From: Microbacterium paludicola
GTDB taxonomy: Bacteria > Actinomycetota > Actinomycetes > Actinomycetales > Microbacteriaceae
Length of the DNA: 64,000 bases
Direction: 5' to 3'
NCBI RefSeq assembly: GCF_015235415.1
Contig: NZ_JADGLL010000013.1
Span: forward strand, 1-64,000
The translations under genes and the position numbers were made by a program. Below the pieces are notes generated by a model, which had not been told where the DNA came from, did no database searches, and saw nothing but the letters and a program-made list of their open reading frames with translations. How positions within the stretch are numbered: the stretch's first letter is position 1; every line of letters starts with the position of its first letter. Below, piece by piece: positions 60,072 to 64,000 of this stretch.

Positions 60072-62195
60072 TCAGCCCTCGTTCACCGTCTTGAGCAGCG
60101 TGTACAGCTCCTCGGGCGTCTCGGCCCGCTTGAGCTGCTCGACCTGCTCCTCGTCCGAGAAGAGCAGCGCGACGTTCTGCAGCAGGCCGAGGTGCTCGTC
60201 ACCGCGGCCGGCGATGCCGACGACGAACGTGACCTTGTCGCCGTCCCAGTCGACGCCGCCGTCGTAGCGGACGACGGTCAGGGCCGAGGCGAGCACCGCG
60301 TCCTTGGCGTCGTTCGTGCCGTGCGGGATCGCGAGCTCGTTGCCCATGAACGTCGAGACCGTCTGCTCACGGGTGAGCATCGCGTCGTAGTACTTGCCCG
60401 TGACGGCGCCGGCGGACCCGAGGATGTCGGCCGCCTCGCGGATCGCCTCGTCACGCGAGACCGAGCCGGCGTGGATCCGGACGCTTCCCTGCGTGAGCAC
60501 ACCCTCCGACGCCGCGGCGCCGGAGTCGACGGCCGCCGCGGCGGCGCGCGCCTCGGCACGCGTGGCCGGAGCGTCGGTCGCCGGGGTCGGCGTGGCGACG
60601 AAGCCGGCGCCCTCATCCGTCGGCTCGCCGTGCTCGGCCTTGGTCTCGTCGGCCGACTGCTGCACGAGCAGCATCTGCACGATCTCGTCGTACTTCGGCG
60701 AGTTCATGAAGTTGTCCACCGAGACGTGCACCGCCGACTGCTCGCGCTGGCGGGCGCGGTCGGTCAGCTGCTGCTGGGTGACGACGAGATCCGCGGATCC
60801 GTCGAGCGCGGCGATCGCCTTGTTCGTGACGTTCACTCCCTCGATGCCGGCGGCCTTGAACTTGTTGCGCAGCACGCTGGCGCCCATCGCGGACGAGCCC
60901 ATGCCGGCGTCGCACGCGAACACGACGCGCTCGATGGTGTGCGCCGGGGCGGTGAGGGTGGCGGTGCCGCCCGCGGCACCCGCACCAGCGAGGCCGCTCA
61001 GCGTGGCCGACGACTTGCCCTTGTTCGCCTGCGTCCGAGCGACGGCCGTGGCGAACCCGTCCGAGCCGGCCGCCTCGGCGGCGAGGTCGCGCTTGCGGCT
61101 CGCGCGCAGGATGACGGCGGCGATGAGGAACGACACCAGCGCCGACAGGACGACGGAGAGGATCACGCCGACGTAGCTGTCACGCGCGGTCTGCGCGAGC
61201 ACCGCGATGATCGATCCCGGCGCGGCGGGGGCGACGAGGCCCGACTGGAAGATCGCGTTCGTGCCGACACCGGTCGCACCACCGGCGATGACCGCGAGGA
61301 GCAGAGCAGGCTTCATCAGGACGTACGGGAAGTAGACCTCGTGGATGCCGCCGAAGAACTGGATGATCGCCGCGCCGGGCGCCGAGGCGCGCGCGGCGCC
61401 CACCCCGAACAGGGTGAAGGCGAGGAGGATGCCCAGGCCGGGGCCGGGGTTCGCCTCCAGCAGGAACAGGATCGACTTGCCCGCCTCGGCCGACTCGGCG
61501 GTGCCGAGCGGCGTCAGGACGCCGTGGTTGATGGCGTTGTTGAGGAAGAAGACCTTGGCGGGCTCGATCAGGATGCTGGTCAGCGGCAGCAGGCCGTTGT
61601 CGACAAGCCATCCCACGGCGCCACCGAGGAGGTCCATGATCCAGTTCACGATCGGCGCGAGCACGTAGAACGCGAACACCGCGGCGATGAATCCGAAGAT
61701 TCCCGCCGAGAACATGTTCACGAGCATCTCGAAGCCGGCCTTGATCTTGCCTTCCCACAGGGCGTCGAGCTTCTTCATGACCCAGGCCGCGAGCGGACCC
61801 ATGATCATGGCGCCGATGAACATGTGGATCTGGCCGATCTCCTTCTCTCCCGCCGCGACGAGATCCTCGTTGAGGAGGGCGATCAGCCAGTCGGAGCCGG
61901 CGATGGCGCCGAACGTGGCGACGGCTCCGACCACGGCACCGCGCGTCTCGTAGACCATGCGACCGCCCTGGTAGGCGATCAGGATCGGCAGCAGGTAATG
62001 GATCATCGGGCCGACGATCGACTCGAGCGCCGGATTGGGCGTCCAGCCCACGGCGATGAAGAACGCTGTGAAGATGCCCCACGCGATGAGCGCGGGGATG
62101 TTGGGCATGATCATGCCGGAGAGGAACGTGCCGAACTTCTGCACGCCGACGCGGATGCCGCCGGGCGCCTTCGCCGCGACCTGGGTGTCAGTCAT
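60072..62195 (-). CDS. mtlA: PTS mannitol-specific EIICBA
   Basis: A 707-residue fusion: EIIC membrane domain (about 15-360; GTFLSGMIMPNIPALIAWG, GGIHEVYFPYVLMKP), EIIB (about 420-515; phospho-Cys428 in FACDAGMGSSAMG) and EIIA (about 565-707; phospho-His625 in IPHGTND). A linker of about 45 Ala/Thr/Glu residues joins B and A. It imports mannitol as mannitol 1-phosphate for MtlD. Preceded by ptsI, 51 bases away. Confidence 0.96.
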   Translation of the reverse strand: MTDTQVAAKAPGGIRVGVQKFGTFLSGMIMPNIPALIAWGIFTAFFIAVGWTPNPALESIVGPMIHYLLPILIAYQGGRMVYETRGAVVGAVATFGAIAGSDWLIALLNEDLVAAGEKEIGQIHMFIGAMIMGPLAAWVMKKLDALWEGKIKAGFEMLVNMFSAGIFGFIAAVFAFYVLAPIVNWIMDLLGGAVGWLVDNGLLPLTSILIEPAKVFFLNNAINHGVLTPLGTAESAEAGKSILFLLEANPGPGLGILLAFTLFGVGAARASAPGAAIIQFFGGIHEVYFPYVLMKPALLLAVIAGGATGVGTNAIFQSGLVAPAAPGSIIAVLAQTARDSYVGVILSVVLSALVSFLIAAVILRASRKRDLAAEAAGSDGFATAVARTQANKGKSSATLSGLAGAGAAGGTATLTAPAHTIERVVFACDAGMGSSAMGASVLRNKFKAAGIEGVNVTNKAIAALDGSADLVVTQQQLTDRARQREQSAVHVSVDNFMNSPKYDEIVQMLLVQQSADETKAEHGEPTDEGAGFVATPTPATDAPATRAEARAAAAAVDSGAAASEGVLTQGSVRIHAGSVSRDEAIREAADILGSAGAVTGKYYDAMLTREQTVSTFMGNELAIPHGTNDAKDAVLASALTVVRYDGGVDWDGDKVTFVVGIAGRGDEHLGLLQNVALLFSDEEQVEQLKRAETPEELYTLLKTVNEG

Positions 62196-62207
62196 GATGA
62201 CTCGTCT

Positions 62208-62227
62208 TTCTGCTGTGTTCTGCTGTG
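62208..62227. repeat. 10-bp tandem repeat in the ptsI-mtlA gap
   Basis: TTCTGCTGTG occurs twice in tandem, directly upstream of the mtlA ribosome-binding region (minus strand). Slippage between one, two or three copies could change spacing or leader structure. Confidence 0.5.
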
Positions 62228-62246
62228 ATTTCGGGTGGGAGAGGTG

Positions 62247-63920
62247 TCAGGAGGCGGCAGCGGCCTGCGCCGCGGCACGAGCCGCGGGCGCGTCGTCCGC
62301 ATCGAGGGCCGCCTGCGCGATGCGCCGGGCGTCCTCGATCGTGTAGCGGCCGAGCGAGAAGCGCACGTCGGCGAGGGCCGCGGGCGCCATCGACAGCGTG
62401 GTCGCGCCGAGACCGACGAGCACGACGGCGAGCAGCGGATCCGCGGCGGCCTCGCCGCAGATGCCGACCGGCTTTCCATGCGTCCGTCCCGCCTCGCCGA
62501 CCGCGGCGATGAGCTTCAGGACAGCCGGATGCCACGGATCCTGCAGGGTCGCGACCGAGCCGAGCAGGCGATCCGCCGCCATCGTGTACTGCGTCAGGTC
62601 GTTCGTGCCGATCGACGCGAAGTCGGCGTGGTTCAGCACGCGCTCGGCGAGCAGTGCGACCGCCGGGACCTCGACCATGACGCCTGCGGTCTTCAGGCCC
62701 AGCTCGTGCGCGAGCTCGGTGAAGAAGATCGTCTCCTCCACCGTGGCGACCATCGGCGCCATGACCCACAGGTCGGCGTCGCTGTCGGCGTCGGCGCGCG
62801 CGAGCGCCGTGAGCTGGTCGCGGAGGATCTGCTCGTTCGCCCGCAGGGCGCGGAGGCCACGAAGCCCGAGGGCGGGGTTCTCCTCCTCGGCGTCGTTGAG
62901 GAACGGCAGGGGCTTGTCGGCGCCGGCGTCGAGCACGCGCACGACGACCTTCTTGCCCGCGAAGGCGGCGAGCAGTTTCGTGTACTCCGCCTGCTGCGCC
63001 TCGACCGTCGGGGCCTCCTTGGAGCTCAGGAACAGGAACTCGGTGCGGAACAGGCCGACGCCCTCCGCGCCCAGCTCGAGCGCCTCGCCCGCGCCCTTCG
63101 GGGAGCCGAGGTTGGCCAGCAGCGGAACGGGCGTGCCGTCGGCGAGGGCGCCGGGGGTGACCGGAGCCGCGACGGCCGCCGCGCGCTCGTCCGAGCGCCG
63201 CTGAGCCTCGGCGAGCTGCTGGTCGGTCGGCGAGGCGACGACCGCGCCCGCCGCGGCATCCACGATCACGACGTCGCCCTCGGCGAGGCCGGTCGCACCG
63301 GATGCGCCGACGACCGCGACGATCCCCTTCTCGCGGGCGAGGATCGCCGTGTGCGAGGTCGGGCCGCCGTCGGTGGTGACGAGCGCGAGCACGCGGTTGG
63401 GGGAGTCGGGATCGAGATCCAGCAGCGCCGTGTCGGCCGGTGCGAGATCCGGAGCGAGCAGCACAAACGGGTGCCCCGGCGAGGGGACGCCCGGCGCCGG
63501 CTCGCCGCGCAGGTGCGCGATCACGCGCGCGGCGACGTCGTCGAGGTCCGCGGCGCGCTCCCCGAGGTAGCCGCCCACGGCCTCGAGCGTCGCGCGGAAC
63601 TCGGCGAACGCGTCGTGCACCGCCCACTCGGCGGTCTTGCCCTCGTCGAGGCGGGCCTGCACTGCCTCCTCGAGCGAAGGGTCCTCCGCCATCATCGCCT
63701 GCGCCTCGAGCACGTCGTGGGCGGCACCGCCCGCGGCCTCGGCGCGGCGCGTCAGCTCGGCCGCGACCGCGCCGACGGCCTCGCGCACGCGCGCGGCCTC
63801 GTCCTCAGGAGAGCGCTCGCTGCGCGTGTCCTTCGGCGCCGGCGTGCGCTCAGGCATCCGCGCGATCGGCCCCTGGGCCACGCCCAGGCCGATGCCGACG
63901 CCGCTGATGGTGTCGCTCAC
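62247..63920 (-). CDS. ptsI: phosphoenolpyruvate-protein phosphotransferase (PTS enzyme I)
   Basis: A 557-residue EI, the first phosphocarrier of all PTS systems. GGPTSHTAILARE holds the phospho-His190, GVGLFRTEFLFLS and ASIGTNDLTQYTMAADR bind PEP/Mg, and KPVGICGEAAADP holds the catalytic Cys. It starts at GTG (VSDTISG), 37 bases after the ptsH stop; a longer TTG-initiated frame was rejected. It is in one operon with the mannitol genes. Confidence 0.95.
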   Translation of the reverse strand: MSDTISGVGIGLGVAQGPIARMPERTPAPKDTRSERSPEDEAARVREAVGAVAAELTRRAEAAGGAAHDVLEAQAMMAEDPSLEEAVQARLDEGKTAEWAVHDAFAEFRATLEAVGGYLGERAADLDDVAARVIAHLRGEPAPGVPSPGHPFVLLAPDLAPADTALLDLDPDSPNRVLALVTTDGGPTSHTAILAREKGIVAVVGASGATGLAEGDVVIVDAAAGAVVASPTDQQLAEAQRRSDERAAAVAAPVTPGALADGTPVPLLANLGSPKGAGEALELGAEGVGLFRTEFLFLSSKEAPTVEAQQAEYTKLLAAFAGKKVVVRVLDAGADKPLPFLNDAEEENPALGLRGLRALRANEQILRDQLTALARADADSDADLWVMAPMVATVEETIFFTELAHELGLKTAGVMVEVPAVALLAERVLNHADFASIGTNDLTQYTMAADRLLGSVATLQDPWHPAVLKLIAAVGEAGRTHGKPVGICGEAAADPLLAVVLVGLGATTLSMAPAALADVRFSLGRYTIEDARRIAQAALDADDAPAARAAAQAAAAS

Positions 63921-63957
63921 TTGGTCTCGTTCCGCTCGTGGGTGCGTCGCATCGGGA

Positions 63958-64000
63958 TCACTGCGCGTCGTGGTCGGTGACAAGAAGCTGCTCGAGCGTG
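63958..64000 (-). CDS. ptsH: 3' end of HPr phosphocarrier gene (partial)
   Basis: The last 13 codons of a leftward gene that continues beyond the window read TLEQLLVTDHDAQ-stop. This matches the usual end of actinobacterial HPr (L..L.ATDHDAE-like) and the position directly upstream of ptsI supports it. Only this fragment is visible, so the call rests on short similarity plus context. Confidence 0.65.
   Translation of the reverse strand, partial: TLEQLLVTDHDAQ

Noticed and set aside
63917..63952. A 12-codon mini-ORF (MRRTHERNETK) between ptsH and ptsI
   Set aside because: Too short, no ribosome site, and located in a normal operon gap.

Overview
The window reads as a chromosomal segment of a high-GC actinobacterium, most likely a Microbacteriaceae member (Microbacterium or a close relative). 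This is inferred from the GC-rich codon usage, frequent GTG starts and ATGA/GTGA/TGATG start-stop overlaps, a RamB-type regulator next to GTP-dependent PEP carboxykinase, a DUF222-HNH protein, a standalone small HTH gene coupled to an ABC exporter, and dispersed GAGCGGAGCGAAG-type intergenic repeats. I see no rRNA, tRNA, CRISPR array, insertion sequence or prophage genes.

Layout. 0-4.7 kb: a small accessory cluster (NMT1-like substrate-binding lipoprotein, XRE-cupin regulator, FAD-linked oxidase, creatininase-family amidohydrolase, PdxH-like flavoprotein). 4.7-8.2 kb: RamB-like regulator divergent from pckG. 8.2-11.8 kb: alpha/beta hydrolase, DHFR-like reductase, and an HTH protein/ABC exporter pair. 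11.8-25.2 kb: an aromatic-compound region with an aldehyde dehydrogenase and a divergent GntR regulator, a complete Liv-type ABC importer, a DUF1932-type dehydrogenase, a LigM-type tetrahydrofolate-dependent O-demethylase, and an operon of GalB (PIG-L type hydratase), GalC (RraA-type aldolase), GalD (PrpF-type tautomerase) and a class I extradiol (VOC) dioxygenase. 25.2-28.7 kb: a structured intergenic element, a small membrane protein, a disulfide-reductase-type flavoprotein and an MHS-family transporter. 28.8-32.8 kb: the riboflavin operon ribD-ribE-ribBA-ribH behind an FMN riboswitch. 32.9-38.7 kb: housekeeping genes (Fpg/Nei glycosylase, MscS-like membrane protein, GNAT, trpS, exonuclease III, DUF222-HNH). 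39.0-42.6 kb: sdhCDAB, divergent from a mannose-1-phosphate guanylyltransferase gene. 44.1-52.3 kb: a nucleoside uptake and salvage operon (BMP lipoprotein, ATPase, two permeases, cytidine deaminase, thymidine phosphorylase, adenosine deaminase). 52.6-58.8 kb: a second aromatic module with an MHS transporter, a TPP-dependent decarboxylase-like enzyme, MobA-type 3-hydroxybenzoate 4-monooxygenase and an IclR regulator. 58.9-64 kb: a PTS operon (3' end of ptsH, ptsI, fused mannitol EIICBA, mtlD).

How the genes fit together. The most interesting part is the aromatic catabolism. Methoxylated aromatic acids could be taken up by the Liv-type importer, demethylated by the LigM homologue, ring-opened by an extradiol enzyme of the VOC class, and taken to pyruvate plus oxaloacetate by GalD, GalB and GalC. 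In described gallate/protocatechuate 4,5-cleavage pathways the ring is opened by the unrelated class II enzymes (LigAB, GalA, DesB), so this arrangement may be an undescribed variant. A TGT-N2-ACA motif recurs in three promoter regions of this cluster and fits control by the adjacent GntR protein. The second module turns 3-hydroxybenzoate into protocatechuate; a nearly identical 30-bp block (26/30) lies upstream of its transporter gene and of mobA, and a related palindrome lies in front of the iclR gene, so a compact IclR regulon can be read directly from the sequence.
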